From Bacillus sp. AFS037270 (lineage in GTDB: Bacteria > Bacillota > Bacilli > Bacillales_B > DSM-18226): a DNA stretch of 64,000 nt. The notes beneath the pieces were generated by a model. That model saw only the letters and a program-made list of their open reading frames with translations, was not told the DNA's origin and searched no databases. Location: assembly GCF_002585305.1 (NCBI RefSeq), contig NZ_NUNF01000039.1, forward strand, positions 1 to 64,000, in the 5' to 3' direction. The translations under genes were made by a program, and so were the position numbers. This document shows, one piece after another, positions 15,912-25,574 of the stretch; within the stretch, counting starts at the first letter, position 1, and every line of letters starts with the position of its first letter.

Positions 15912-17192
15912 ATGAAAGAAAAGGGGAAGGTTTTTTATGGTTGGTGGATTGTTGTAGCAACCTTTTTGATTATGACTTTAATTTATGCTCCGATTGCCAA
16001 CTTGGTTTCATTATTTATTCTGCCTGTAACGAAAGAACTTGGATTTGGTCCACCTCAGTTTATGCTGTATTTTACCATAATGGCTTTGGCTGCCATGGCT
16101 GTAGGTCCAATAGCAGGTAAATTAATGAGAAAGATGGATGTAAGAGTATATATAACATTATTTATTTTAATTGCTTCTGCTGCATTTGTTGGTTTTTCAT
16201 TTTCAACTAAACTGATTCATTTTTACCTATTTGCGATCCTAATGGGGGCAGGTATGGCAGGAGGTGCAATGATTCCTGCATCCGTTCTCATCACCAACTG
16301 GTTTAATAAAAAACGTGGTTTATGTTTAGGGATTGCTTTGTCAGGTAGTGGATTTGGGGGCGTAATCCTTAGTCCTTTAGTTAATTGGCTTATTACAGTC
16401 TACGGGTGGAGATCAGCCTATCTAGTCTTAGGAATTTTAATAGCTGCTGTATTAGTTCCGTTGGCTGTATTTGTAATAAGATTAAATCCAGCTGACAAAG
16501 GTCTATCACCGCTTAGTGAAGAAACGACTTTAATAAGTACACAAAAGAAAGAATTAACAGGTACAACTCAGGGCGAAGCATTAAAGTCCCTATCATTTTG
16601 GACTCTTTGTTTAGCGATCTTAGTTGGCGGGCTCGTTGTTAACGCAATGCTAATCAATCTTGCCCCCTATCTGGCTAGTATCGGTACAACTGCTAAAACA
16701 GCTGCATTGCTATTATCTTTAGGCTCGGGAATGGTAATTGTCGGAAAACTGTTAGTAGGTCGGTTATTTGACAAGCTGGGATTAGTCACAACATTACTTA
16801 TTATATCTGCAGGAAGTCTGGTAAGTTTTCTATTTTTAATGAAAGCAAACATAATCTTACCAGCTATACTTTATACTGTTTTTTCAGGAATAGGCTCAAC
16901 AGCGGTTACTGTAACACCTGCCTACATGACAGGAGCTCTTTTTGGTGAGAAGGAATTTGGAGCAAAATATGGAGTAGTAGCAATTTTTATTTCATTAGGT
17001 GCAGCCATAACGCCAATCGTGTCAGGTGCTATTTACAATATAAGCCATTCATATGGTTCACTTCTAACTGTTTTAATGGTTCTTTCTATTGTCCAATTTG
17101 GTTTATTTTTCATTGCAGCTAAAATAAAACCAAAGTTTGATTTAAATACTTTTAATGATGATAGAGCAAAAAGTGAAGGAGCATTATTATGA
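15912..17192 (+). CDS. MFS transporter (oxalate/formate antiporter-like)
   Basis: A 426-residue protein with twelve hydrophobic segments, beginning with a short KEKGKVFYGWW lead typical of the OFA/MCT-like MFS group, and a central charged loop after segment 6. It probably carries an organic anion across the plasma membrane. It lies 28 bases after the amidohydrolase and overlaps the next gene by four bases (ATGA), so the three genes are cotranscribed. The substrate is likely that of the flanking hydrolases. Confidence 0.8.
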   Translation: MKEKGKVFYGWWIVVATFLIMTLIYAPIANLVSLFILPVTKELGFGPPQFMLYFTIMALAAMAVGPIAGKLMRKMDVRVYITLFILIASAAFVGFSFSTKLIHFYLFAILMGAGMAGGAMIPASVLITNWFNKKRGLCLGIALSGSGFGGVILSPLVNWLITVYGWRSAYLVLGILIAAVLVPLAVFVIRLNPADKGLSPLSEETTLISTQKKELTGTTQGEALKSLSFWTLCLAILVGGLVVNAMLINLAPYLASIGTTAKTAALLLSLGSGMVIVGKLLVGRLFDKLGLVTTLLIISAGSLVSFLFLMKANIILPAILYTVFSGIGSTAVTVTPAYMTGALFGEKEFGAKYGVVAIFISLGAAITPIVSGAIYNISHSYGSLLTVLMVLSIVQFGLFFIAAKIKPKFDLNTFNDDRAKSEGALL

Positions 17193-18382
17193 ATAAAACC
17201 CTAGGAAAAGATTATATTTTAGCACGTGCGGAGGAAATAAAAGAGGAACTAATCAAATATCGTAGATATCTCCATCAAAATCCCGAAATCGGCTTTAATT
17301 TACCAAAAACGGTTGCCTACGTGGAAGAAATTTTAAAAAACATGGGTCTTGAACCTATAAAGGTAGGGACCTCCGGGTTAGTTGTAACTATTGGTAAGGG
17401 AAAGGGTAAAACTCTTTTGTTAAGAGGAGACATGGATGCTTTACCTCTAAAGGAAAATACAGATCTGCAATTTAAATCCACTAATGAATTTATGCATGCA
17501 TGCGGTCATGATATCCATACGACATTCATGCTCGGTGCGGCAAAGTTATTAAAGGAAAAAGAAAATGAGATTAATGGAACGGTCAAGATCATGTTCCAAC
17601 CAGCCGAGGAAATTGGCGCAGGTGCTAAGGATATGGTGGCGAATGGGCTATTGGAAAATCCAAAAGTAGATGCGGCACTGGCCCTGCATGTTGATCCAAG
17701 CTTAGAGGTCGGAAAATTCGGATATAAGCCGGGGATTGCAGCATCGTCATTGGATGGCTTTTTCCTAAAAGTACAGGGAAAAGGCGGGCACAGTTCTGAA
17801 CCACAAAAAGCCATCGATCCATTGATGATTATTAATGCGATCTACTCGCAATTAAATAGTTTAGTTGGGAAAGTAGTAGACCCAAGAGAAATGGCCGTTC
17901 TTGTTATCGGGAAGATGGGTGGAGGAACTGTGGCAAATATTATTCCTGATTCTGCCCACCTTGATGCCACTTTACGTACATTTAATCCGAAAGTAAGGGA
18001 TTATTTATTTAAAAGAGTTCCAGAGATTATTGATGCAACCGTTAAAATGTTACGCGGTACCTACAGCCTTGAAACAGTCTCAACCCCTTCTTTATTTAAT
18101 AATGAAGAAATGTGTGAGCAAATGGCACCTTATGTAAAAGAAGTCATTGGAGAGAACAATTTGGAGGTCAACAAGGAGCCGTTGGCGGGCACAGAAGATT
18201 TTTCCTATATCAGCAATATTGTGCCAACGATGTTTATGTGGGCTGGTGCCAACGGTTTAGGAGAGAACAATTATCCGCTTCATAATCCGAACGTTGTATT
18301 AGACGAAGGAGTTATTCCATTGGGAGTAGCAGTCGTTGTTCAGACAGCCATAAATTGGTTAAACCAATATTCCAATAAGTAA
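17189..18382 (+). CDS. M20 family amidohydrolase (N-acyl-amino-acid / hippurate hydrolase type)
   Basis: A 397-residue M20D peptidase with the metal ligands in GDMDALPL, HACGHDIHTT (about 95-104), the catalytic Glu pair in FQPAEEIGAG, HVDPSL, and a late His in HNPN. The inserted dimerisation domain follows GGHSSEPQKAIDPL. Such enzymes release amino acids from N-acyl, N-acetyl or peptide-like conjugates. The start overlaps the MFS stop. Being with a YtcJ-type amidohydrolase and sigma-54 control, it is likely the final deacylation step of the pathway. Confidence 0.85.
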   Translation: MNKTLGKDYILARAEEIKEELIKYRRYLHQNPEIGFNLPKTVAYVEEILKNMGLEPIKVGTSGLVVTIGKGKGKTLLLRGDMDALPLKENTDLQFKSTNEFMHACGHDIHTTFMLGAAKLLKEKENEINGTVKIMFQPAEEIGAGAKDMVANGLLENPKVDAALALHVDPSLEVGKFGYKPGIAASSLDGFFLKVQGKGGHSSEPQKAIDPLMIINAIYSQLNSLVGKVVDPREMAVLVIGKMGGGTVANIIPDSAHLDATLRTFNPKVRDYLFKRVPEIIDATVKMLRGTYSLETVSTPSLFNNEEMCEQMAPYVKEVIGENNLEVNKEPLAGTEDFSYISNIVPTMFMWAGANGLGENNYPLHNPNVVLDEGVIPLGVAVVVQTAINWLNQYSNK

Positions 18383-18412
18383 TAACTAAAAATATATTTT
18401 TTCTAAATGAAT

Positions 18413-18457
18413 GATACCTTATTACTAAAGAAATCAAAGTGATAAGGTATCTTTTTC
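18413..18457 (+). terminator. Terminator of the sigma-54 operon
   Basis: GATACCTTAT (18413-18422) pairs perfectly with ATAAGGTATC (18442-18451), followed by five T. Confidence 0.8.
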
Positions 18458-18599
18458 TATTCTTTAAAAAGGGCTGTTCTTTGAATTTAAATTTACCCTA
18501 TAATAATGATAAAGTGTTTTGGTATAACTTTTCTTTAAAATACAAATTGAAATAAGGATAGTGTTCTTCCTTTAACAATAGAGGAATGGAGGTTGAATC

Positions 18600-19970
18600 T
18601 TGAAAATAGATATCAGAAATATCGAAAAATTAGTGGATTATGATAATATTTTAGTTGCCGATAAAGAAGGAATAATCATTTTTTTTGATTTAGCCGATTT
18701 AAATGTTCTTAGAGAAATTGGTCTTAGACCTGAGGAATTTATGGGAAAACATATAACCTCATTTTATAAAAACCTTACAAATGAAAACAGCACCATTATG
18801 AGAGTTATAAAAAGTGGAAAAGCCGAAAGTAATGTTAGACAACTGTTAGTTACAAAAAGCGGAAATCATTTCGAATCGATAAACTCCACATATCCGATTA
18901 TTGACAACAATAAAGTAATTGGAGCAATTGAGTTCTCAAAACACATTTATTCCAAGGAAAATATCCAGTCTTTAGATAAAATGGCGAGCCATAAAGTTTA
19001 TCGAAAAAATAATACCATTTATACAATTGAAAATATGATTACTGCCAATCCAAATATGATAGCCATTAAGAATAAGATAAAGAAAGTTGCAAAAACCAAT
19101 TCTACTGTCTTAATAAATGGTAAAACAGGCACAGGAAAAGAGGTTGTTGCCCAGTCGATACACAATTTAAGTGATCGATACGGATCGCCTTTTCTTTCAC
19201 TAAATTGCGGTGCGATTCCACCTAACCTGCTGGAGAGTACTTTGTTTGGTACGGTGAGAGGAAGTTTTACAGGCGCCACAGATATGCCAGGATTGTTGGA
19301 ACAAGCTGAAGGTGGAACATTATTTTTGGATGAAATTAATTCTTTAGATTTTTATCTTCAGGCAAAACTGCTCAAAGCGATTGAAGAAAAAATGATAAGA
19401 AGAGTTGGTGGGAACAAAAATATTTATGTGGACATAAGGATCATTTCGGCAACAAATGAAGATCCGGAAATCCTAGTTTCTGAAAAAAGATTGCGGGAGG
19501 ATCTTTTCTACAGATTGGGAGTTGTTCAAATTGATTTACCTACTTTAGCTGAAAGAGAAGAAGATATTGAAACATTGCTTGAGTATTATATTCATTTTTA
19601 CAATAATCACATGAATATGTCTATTGACGGTGTAAAACCGGAAGTGTTGGATTGTTTTAAAAGGTATTCATGGCCAGGGAATATTAGAGAATTAAAGAAT
19701 GCAATCGAAACAGCTTATATTAATGCTACTTCTAATCAGATTTCTATTGAGGATATACCTAAGAGAATTAGAAAATACACTGAGGTAGCAATAAGTAATC
19801 AAAAGAATACGAAGGAATGGACTTTAAAAAATGCGATTGTGGAGTTTGAGAAATCGATCATTATTAGTGAATTAAAAAATACAAATGGGAAATTAACAGA
19901 ACTGGCAACACGATTAGGAATTTCCAAACAATTATTAAATTATAAATTGGAAAAATACAATTTGAGGTAA
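18600..19970 (+). CDS. Sigma-54-dependent transcriptional activator (PAS-AAA+-HTH)
   Basis: A 456-residue enhancer-binding protein. Residues 1-120 form a PAS-like sensory domain (YDNILVADKEGIIIFFD). The AAA+ domain has Walker A NGKTGTGKE (about 174-182), the sigma-54 contact loop GSFTGAT (Ser replaces the usual Ala of GAFTGA), Walker B GGTLFLDEI and arginine-finger region REDLFYRLGV. The C-terminus has a Fis-type helix-turn-helix in ELATRLGISKQLLNYKL. The TTG start lies seven bases after GGAGG. It is separated from the operon by a terminator and probably has its own promoter. It is the obvious activator of the -24/-12 promoter at 14149, with the PAS domain sensing the substrate (inference). 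Confidence 0.9.
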   Translation: MKIDIRNIEKLVDYDNILVADKEGIIIFFDLADLNVLREIGLRPEEFMGKHITSFYKNLTNENSTIMRVIKSGKAESNVRQLLVTKSGNHFESINSTYPIIDNNKVIGAIEFSKHIYSKENIQSLDKMASHKVYRKNNTIYTIENMITANPNMIAIKNKIKKVAKTNSTVLINGKTGTGKEVVAQSIHNLSDRYGSPFLSLNCGAIPPNLLESTLFGTVRGSFTGATDMPGLLEQAEGGTLFLDEINSLDFYLQAKLLKAIEEKMIRRVGGNKNIYVDIRIISATNEDPEILVSEKRLREDLFYRLGVVQIDLPTLAEREEDIETLLEYYIHFYNNHMNMSIDGVKPEVLDCFKRYSWPGNIRELKNAIETAYINATSNQISIEDIPKRIRKYTEVAISNQKNTKEWTLKNAIVEFEKSIIISELKNTNGKLTELATRLGISKQLLNYKLEKYNLR

Positions 19971-19986
19971 AATTTTTTTACTACTA

Positions 19987-20010
19987 GGTAAAAAATTTTT
20001 ACCGTTTTTT
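19987..20010 (+). terminator. Terminator of the activator gene
   Basis: GGTAAAAA pairs with TTTTTACC, followed by G and six T. From 20011 to 20307 there is no gene; GGAACACAGGGACGG at about 20048 resembles dispersed Bacillus repeats, but only one copy is present. Confidence 0.7.
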
Positions 20011-20307
20011 ATTTAGTTAAGTAATGGCAAAAAAATTATACGTTAAAGGAACACAGGGACGGTTTTCATGGCCTTTTTCGTTCATAAGTTAAAACAAAAG
20101 AACCGACAGCAGCCGTTCCACGGGCTCTGTAAAGTAAACTAATACTCGTATTAAAAGAGAGCAGATGCTCTATTTTTTGATAATATATTTAAATTGGTTA
20201 ACTAGCTTTATAAACATTAATTAAGTGTTTAATTAAAACAGAAGTGTTAAAATAAGGTAATAAAAGTATAGTGGCATTATTTTAATTGAGCATAGGGAGA
20301 AATTTAA

Positions 20308-20604
20308 ATGAAAGAGATTGAAAGAAAGATTTTATCCTTCCGGGATGAAAGAGATTGGAAAAAGTATCACAACGAAAAAGACTTGGCGATTTCTATTTCT
20401 CTTGAAGCAAGTGAGTTGCTCGAGAACTTTCAATGGAAGACCCCTGGAGAAGCACTAGCTGAATCAAGAGAGAATATTAAAGATGAAATAGCTGATATAT
20501 TCATTTATCTAATCCAGTTAGCAGATAAAATGGAAATTAATCTTGAAGAAGAGGTCACAAGAAAGTTGATTAAAAATGCAGAGAAGTACCCAGTTAAGAA
20601 ATAG
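20308..20604 (+). CDS. MazG-like nucleotide pyrophosphohydrolase
   Basis: A 98-residue all-alpha NTP pyrophosphohydrolase of the MazG-like/RS21-C6 group, which cleaves (d)NTPs to monophosphates. The metal-binding acidic cluster can be read as SLEASELLENFQW (EXXE) followed by IKDEIADIFIYL (EXXD). The ATG follows AGGGAG. Its stop overlaps the ribosome site of the following nuclease-helicase gene, so the two form an operon. The pairing of nucleotide hydrolase and nuclease-helicase suggests a phage-defence or repair role (inference). Confidence 0.85.
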   Translation: MKEIERKILSFRDERDWKKYHNEKDLAISISLEASELLENFQWKTPGEALAESRENIKDEIADIFIYLIQLADKMEINLEEEVTRKLIKNAEKYPVKK

Positions 20605-20618
20605 GAGGACACGGTCAA

Positions 20619-22479
20619 GTGATCATTTATAATGAGACATCTTCCGCCTTTTTAAATCATATCTACGAAAATAAAATTGGCTATGTACTAAAGGAAAAAG
20701 TATTAAGTAAAATGAATAAGGTCGTTTCAAGCAGTGAATTACAGTCTTGGGAAAGATCTCTTCCTCAAATGGCAAAGGTACTGCGTGATGCTGATTTAAA
20801 AGAGGACACACACGTTTTATTAGAATATAAACTACCTTCCACTGAGAAAAGAATTGACTTTCTGATTACCGGACAGGATGACAAAGGTACAAAGAATGCG
20901 GTGATTATTGAATTAAAGCAATGGCAAAAGGCAAAAACTGCTGATGGGGACGGAATTGTTCGAACCTTCTTGGGCGGGAGAGAAAGAGAAACAGTTCATC
21001 CTGCATACCAAGCATCATCATATAAACGATACCTTCAAAATTTTAACGAGTCTTTGTATAGTGATACTTCTATAAAACTTCACTCATGCGCCTATTTACA
21101 TAATTATATTATGGCTAGTATTGGTGAGCCGCTGCTCGACAAACGATATGACAAATATATTAAAGAATCTCCATTGTATTTTCAATTTAGTGATCGGGAT
21201 CTAGCTAAGAATATCCGGCATTTAGTGTCAAAAGGAAATGGTAAAGAAATAGCCGATACGATTGAGAATGGCAAAATCCGTCCTTCCAAAAAATTAGTAG
21301 AGACTGTGGGATCACTAATTGCTGGTAATGAAGAATTTGTATTACTAGATGAACAGAAGGTTGCTTATGAAAAAGTAGTAAGTCTTTATAACCAATTAAA
21401 AATTCAGACGGACCAAAAGCATGTGATTATTATTAAAGGAGGTCCAGGTACTGGGAAATCGGTTATAGGATTAAATTTAATGAGCCATATGTTAAATTCA
21501 AGAGCATATGTAGAGTATATAACACCTAATCAGGCATTCAGGGAAGTGCTTCGCAAGAAGTTAATTGGTTCATCTGGTCATGTGGAAGTCAGGGATTTGT
21601 TTAAGGGTTCCGCTTCCTATGTACAAACACCTGAAAACTATTTTGATGTCCTTATTTGTGACGAGGCTCATCGGTTAAAAGAACATGGTCATATGAAGAA
21701 GAAAATTGAGGGAGAAAATCAAATTACACAAATTATTCGCTCCTCTCGTATAAGCGTGTTTTTTTATTGATGATTTTCAAAAAATCTCCAAAAAAGATAT
21801 CGGTAGCGTTAAGGAGGTAGAATTGGAAGCCTCAAGGTTAGGTGCAAACGTTCACGCTGTAGAGCTTGAATCTCAATATCGATGCTCAGGTTCAGGTAAT
21901 TACATTTCATGGTTAAATAGCTTATTACATAATGAAAAAGAAAATTTCTCTTTGGAAGGAGATTTTGATTTTAAAATTGTTTCAAGTCCCCAGAAGTTAA
22001 AAGAGGAAATCGTTGATAAACGCGGCGGTAGACTATTAGCTGGATACGCGTGGGAATGGACAAAAGAGCTAGTTGATGGAGAGCTTGCGAAGGATGTGGA
22101 AATCGAGGAACATAAATTTGCCTTGCCGTGGAATGATCCGAATCGACTTGACTGGGCTATTCATCCGGAATGCGCGAATCAAATTGGGTGCATTCATACC
22201 GTTCAAGGGCTTGAGATGGATTATGTTGGTGTGATTATAGGAAAAGACCTTGGTTTTGATGAGGAAACAAAGAAAATCATTGTAAGAAGAGATGAGTTTA
22301 AAGATAAAGGGGCAAGGCCTGCGAAGCCCAAAAAAGGTCAAGTTGATCCTTTAGATGAACTAGTTAGAAATACATATAAAACGTTGATGACTAGGGGGAT
22401 GAAGGGGTGCTATGTTTATTGTTGTGATAAAGGATTATCAAAATATATTCAAGAATATACTTTTAATAAAATTAATTAA
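20619..22479 (+). pseudogene. DUF2075 nuclease-helicase, frameshifted at a T run
   Basis: Two abutting frames make one protein of about 620 residues. The N-terminus has a RecB-type PD-(D/E)XK nuclease: D80 in KRIDFLI, E98/K100 in VIIELKQW and a QXXXY motif QASSY (131-135). An SF1-like P-loop domain follows with GGPGTGKS (274-281), Walker B LICDEAHR, SQYRCSG, HTVQGLEMDYVGV and RNTYKTLMTRG. The first frame ends VFFY at 21770. Removing one T from the seven-T run at about 21760 gives VFFIDDFQKISKKD, the expected helicase motif III, so a +1 T breaks the gene. GTG 20619 is preceded by GGAGG. The break could be a true mutation, phase variation or a read error. Confidence 0.8.
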
Positions 22480-22539
22480 ATGTTCCTACAATCCACGCAT
22501 GTGGAAGCTGTTGCAAAATTAATATTGAAATAGATTCTA

Positions 22540-22587
22540 ACTTTAGATTGGATGAGCTTTTATAAGAAATCTAAAGTATATTTTTAT
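22540..22587 (+). terminator. Terminator of the MazG/DUF2075 operon
   Basis: ACTTTAGATT (22540-22549) pairs with AATCTAAAGT (22568-22577), followed by a T-rich tail. Confidence 0.6.
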
Positions 22588-22611
22588 TAAAAATTTTGGA
22601 TGGTTTATAAA

Positions 22612-22652
22612 AAGGGGTACCCAAGTGAAATTTTATTCATTGGGTACCCCTT
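22612..22652 (-). terminator. Terminator of yfmM
   Basis: A perfect 13-base stem, AAGGGGTACCCAA with TTGGGTACCCCTT. On the minus strand it is followed by five T, directly behind the yfmM stop. Confidence 0.85.
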
Positions 22653-22661
22653 AATCTTTAT

Positions 22662-24215
22662 TTAAAACACTTTCGTAGTCCAATCCTCACAATTCCAAAT
22701 ATCGGTCGCAATTTCACGATAGAAATCAGGTTCGTGGGATACCATCAAAATACTTCCGCGATATGTCTTTAAAGCACGCTTCAATTCTTCTTTTGCGTCC
22801 ACATCCAAGTGATTGGTAGGTTCGTCTAGAATTAATAAATTCGTTTCTGTGTTTAAAATTTTACACAATCGAACTTTGGCTTTTTCGCCACCAGAAAGGA
22901 CTTCGATTTTACTTTCAATATGTTTCGTCGTTAATCCACATTTTGCAAGAGCAGCACGGACTTCAGCCTGATTCATACTTGGGAACTCGCTCCAAATCTC
23001 TTCAATACAAGTGTTGTAGTTGGACTGTTTAACTTCCTGTTCGAAATAACCGATGTATTGATACTCACCACGTTCCACTTTACCCGAAATTGGATTTATC
23101 AACCCAAGAATACTTTTTAAAAGAGTAGACTTACCAATACCGTTCGCACCCACGAATGCAATTTTTTGTCCGCGTTCCATTTTCAAATTCAGAGGGCGAG
23201 AAAGTGGTTCATTGTAACCAATAACAAGATCTTCAGTCGTGAAAATCCAACGACTAGTTGCACGAGCTTCTTTGAAAATAAACTCTGGTTTCGGCTTCTC
23301 TTTCCCCAATTCAATAACTTCCATTTTGTCGAGCTTCTTCTGACGAGACATCGCCATATTACGAGTCGCAACACTTGCCTTGTTACGAGCAACGAAATCT
23401 TTCAAATCAGCTATTTCTTGTTGTTGACGCTTGTAAGCGGACTCTAGCTGTTGCTTCTTCATTTCATATATTTTTAAGAAGTTATCATAGTCACCAACAT
23501 AGCGATTTAACTCTTGGTTTTCCATGTGATAGATCAAGTTAACAACATTGTTCAAGAATGGAATATCATGTGAAATCAAGATAAATGCATTCTCATATTC
23601 CTGTAAATAGCGCTTCAACCATTCGATATGCTGTTCATCCAAATAGTTCGTAGGCTCGTCTAGTAATAGGATTTCAGGCTTTTCTAGTAAAAGCTTAGCT
23701 AGCAAAACTTTCGTACGTTGCCCACCGCTAAGATCATCTACATCTCGATCGAGTCCAACATCGTCTAATCCTAGACCACGAGCAACTTCCTCGACTTTTG
23801 AATTAATTCGATAGAAATCATTACTATCTAAAGTTTCTTGTAGCTCTCCAACTTCTGCAAGTAATGCATCGATATCAGCGCCTTCCTCACCCATTTTTGC
23901 ATAAAGTTCATTGATCTCTGATTCAGCATCAAAAAGATATTGAAAAGCAGTACTCAAAGCCTCACGCATCGTGGTACCTTTTTGAAGTACAGCATGCTGA
24001 TCTAAATAACCAACACGAACTTTTCGTGACCACTCAACCTTCCCCTCGTCGGGTTGCAACTTCCCAGTAACAATATTCATGAAAGTAGACTTACCCTCAC
24101 CATTTGCCCCAACTAGTCCAACGTGCTCTCCTTTTAAAAGTCGAAAAGACACATTATTAAAAATCGCACGATCACCAAAACCGTGACTTAAATTTTGTAC
24201 GTTTAATACGCTCAT
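22662..24215 (-). CDS. yfmM: ABC-F family ATPase YfmM
   Basis: A 517-residue soluble protein with two ABC domains and no membrane segments. First domain: Walker A GANGEGKST, signature LSGGQRTK, Walker B ILLLDEPTNYLDE. Then the charged ABC-F linker with KKQQLESAYKRQQQEIADLK. Second domain: GANGIGKST, LSGGEKAK, LLILDEPTNHLD. The length, the opening NLSHGFGDRAIFNN and the NCEDWTTKV ending match B. subtilis YfmM. ABC-F proteins act on the ribosome as translation factors or give antibiotic resistance; YfmM belongs to the housekeeping side. It is monocistronic. Confidence 0.85.
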   Translation of the reverse strand: MSVLNVQNLSHGFGDRAIFNNVSFRLLKGEHVGLVGANGEGKSTFMNIVTGKLQPDEGKVEWSRKVRVGYLDQHAVLQKGTTMREALSTAFQYLFDAESEINELYAKMGEEGADIDALLAEVGELQETLDSNDFYRINSKVEEVARGLGLDDVGLDRDVDDLSGGQRTKVLLAKLLLEKPEILLLDEPTNYLDEQHIEWLKRYLQEYENAFILISHDIPFLNNVVNLIYHMENQELNRYVGDYDNFLKIYEMKKQQLESAYKRQQQEIADLKDFVARNKASVATRNMAMSRQKKLDKMEVIELGKEKPKPEFIFKEARATSRWIFTTEDLVIGYNEPLSRPLNLKMERGQKIAFVGANGIGKSTLLKSILGLINPISGKVERGEYQYIGYFEQEVKQSNYNTCIEEIWSEFPSMNQAEVRAALAKCGLTTKHIESKIEVLSGGEKAKVRLCKILNTETNLLILDEPTNHLDVDAKEELKRALKTYRGSILMVSHEPDFYREIATDIWNCEDWTTKVF

Positions 24216-24411
24216 TTTTTAACCCCTTATCTAATGTCACATGTGGATATTTTACTAGATTTTTGCTGCTTTTTCTATCCTGAAGTTATTTTTTGTGAAA
24301 ATTAAAGTCTGCCCCATCTTAATAAATGAGATTTTTGAATTATATTTACTTGGGCGTATAACAATTGCGTAAGAGTCTATTATACAACCGAACTTGGAGG
24401 TAAGATATAAG

Positions 24412-24431
24412 TTATTCCCATATGGGAATAA
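24412..24431. repeat. Perfect 20-base palindrome
   Basis: TTATTCCCATATGGGAATAA lies in the gap between yfmM and the Thoeris remnant. GGAGG precedes it by 11 bases, and an ATG inside it opens a 14-codon frame that is too far from the ribosome site to be convincing. The rest of 24216-24680 holds no gene that I can see. Confidence 0.5.
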
Positions 24432-24680
24432 ATGTAGAAAAAATGAAAGAATTGGTTGAGTTCTAAACTAAAATTTTTAAAAAACAAGTGTAAACTCATC
24501 AGCACCCCATGTGTTGCTACATACACTCTTCGCATGTGGAGTGTGCGGCGAAACGCATTTTAAAAGGGTAAACCAATAATACACTCCTGATATTCAAAAC
24601 ACATTCTTGGCATAATCAAAACTTAGTTCTGATATTCTGTGGATAACGTCTGTGTAAATGCAGGAAGAAAAGAAATAAAG

Positions 24681-24709
24681 AGGGTGGGAACAGAAATCCC
24701 ATCCTTTTT
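24681..24709 (+). terminator. Rho-independent terminator
   Basis: GGGTGGGA pairs with TCCCATCC, then five T. It stands 30 bases before the broken thsA frame and may belong to a lost gene. Confidence 0.65.
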
Positions 24710-24738
24710 GCCTGAATAAAAGCGAGAAAAAAGCCTAA

Positions 24739-25557
24739 AAACTAAGCCAAATACGCGTACTTTTAGGTGAGTCACAGCGAGATCATTATTGTTTCTTTCA
24801 AAAAGTATATAAGCAAACTGGCGAGAGTGAAGCGGATTATCAGTATAATTTAGCTCGCCAAGATTTGAGAATAAAAGATTTACGCGGTTATGGGATACAA
24901 GCCGTTATTTTAGATAGTTATGACGAAATTACGGAGATTCTTCAACAAATAGAGCGTGGATATCTGTTGAAAAATATTTTTATCTCAGGCAGTATTTCTG
25001 AGTTTGGGGAGGTATGGACAAAGCAGAAAGTTAATGATTTTACTCATAGATTAGCTAGAAAACTAGTTATTGAAGATTACCGAATTGTTTCCGGTTTCGG
25101 TTATGGTATCGGCTCAACAATTATTAATGGTGCTTTAGAAGAAATCATGAGGAGCAAATATAAGCATGTCGATGAACATCTGTGTTTACGTCCGTTCCCT
25201 CACTTCTCATCAGGGGACATACCCATGAATGAACTAAAAAAGAAATACCGTGAGGATATGATTCAGCAAGCTGGAATCGCAGTATTTATCTTTGGCAACA
25301 AAAAAGATGAAAATGGGAACATTATTGAGGCAGATGGGATGATTGAAGAGTTCCAAATAGCAAAGGAACAAAAAAAAGTTATAATACCAGTTGGGAGCAC
25401 TGGTGGAGCAACTGCAACAATTTATAGTGAAATTTAAAAAAATAGTGAGCACTATCCATATTTGTATGGATACATAGATAGATTAGGAGAAGTAACTGAA
25501 CCTGATTTAGTAATAAATTTAATAAGTGAAATCATTAAAAACCTGCAAATTATCTAA
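24739..25557 (+). pseudogene. thsA: Thoeris ThsA-like remnant (SIR2 tail plus SLOG domain)
   Basis: The frame has no start and opens inside a protein. It reads LRGYGIQAVILDSYDEITEI (the end of a SIR2 NADase domain) and then a complete SLOG domain: NIFISGSISEFGEVWTKQ, IVSGFGYGIGSTIINGALEE, HLCLRPFPHF, MIQQAGIAVFIFGNKKD and PVGSTGGAT. A TAA at 25435 interrupts it; the same frame continues through YPYLYGYIDRLGE to a stop at 25555. SIR2-SLOG is the domain order of the Thoeris effector ThsA, whose SLOG domain binds a cyclic ADP-ribose signal made by ThsB. The catalytic SIR2 part is lost, so it is inactive. Confidence 0.75.
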
Positions 25558-25574
25558 GAGGGTGGAAAAAGATT

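Noticed and set aside
20046..20062. GGAACACAGGGACGGTT, like dispersed REP-type sequence associated with IS200-like transposases in Bacillus.
   Set aside because: A single copy in the window, without a palindromic partner or transposase.
22507..22520. GCTGTTGCAAAATT, resembling an IS6-type end.
   Set aside because: Short, with no partner repeat or transposase; the better match is at 29788, and even that is weak.
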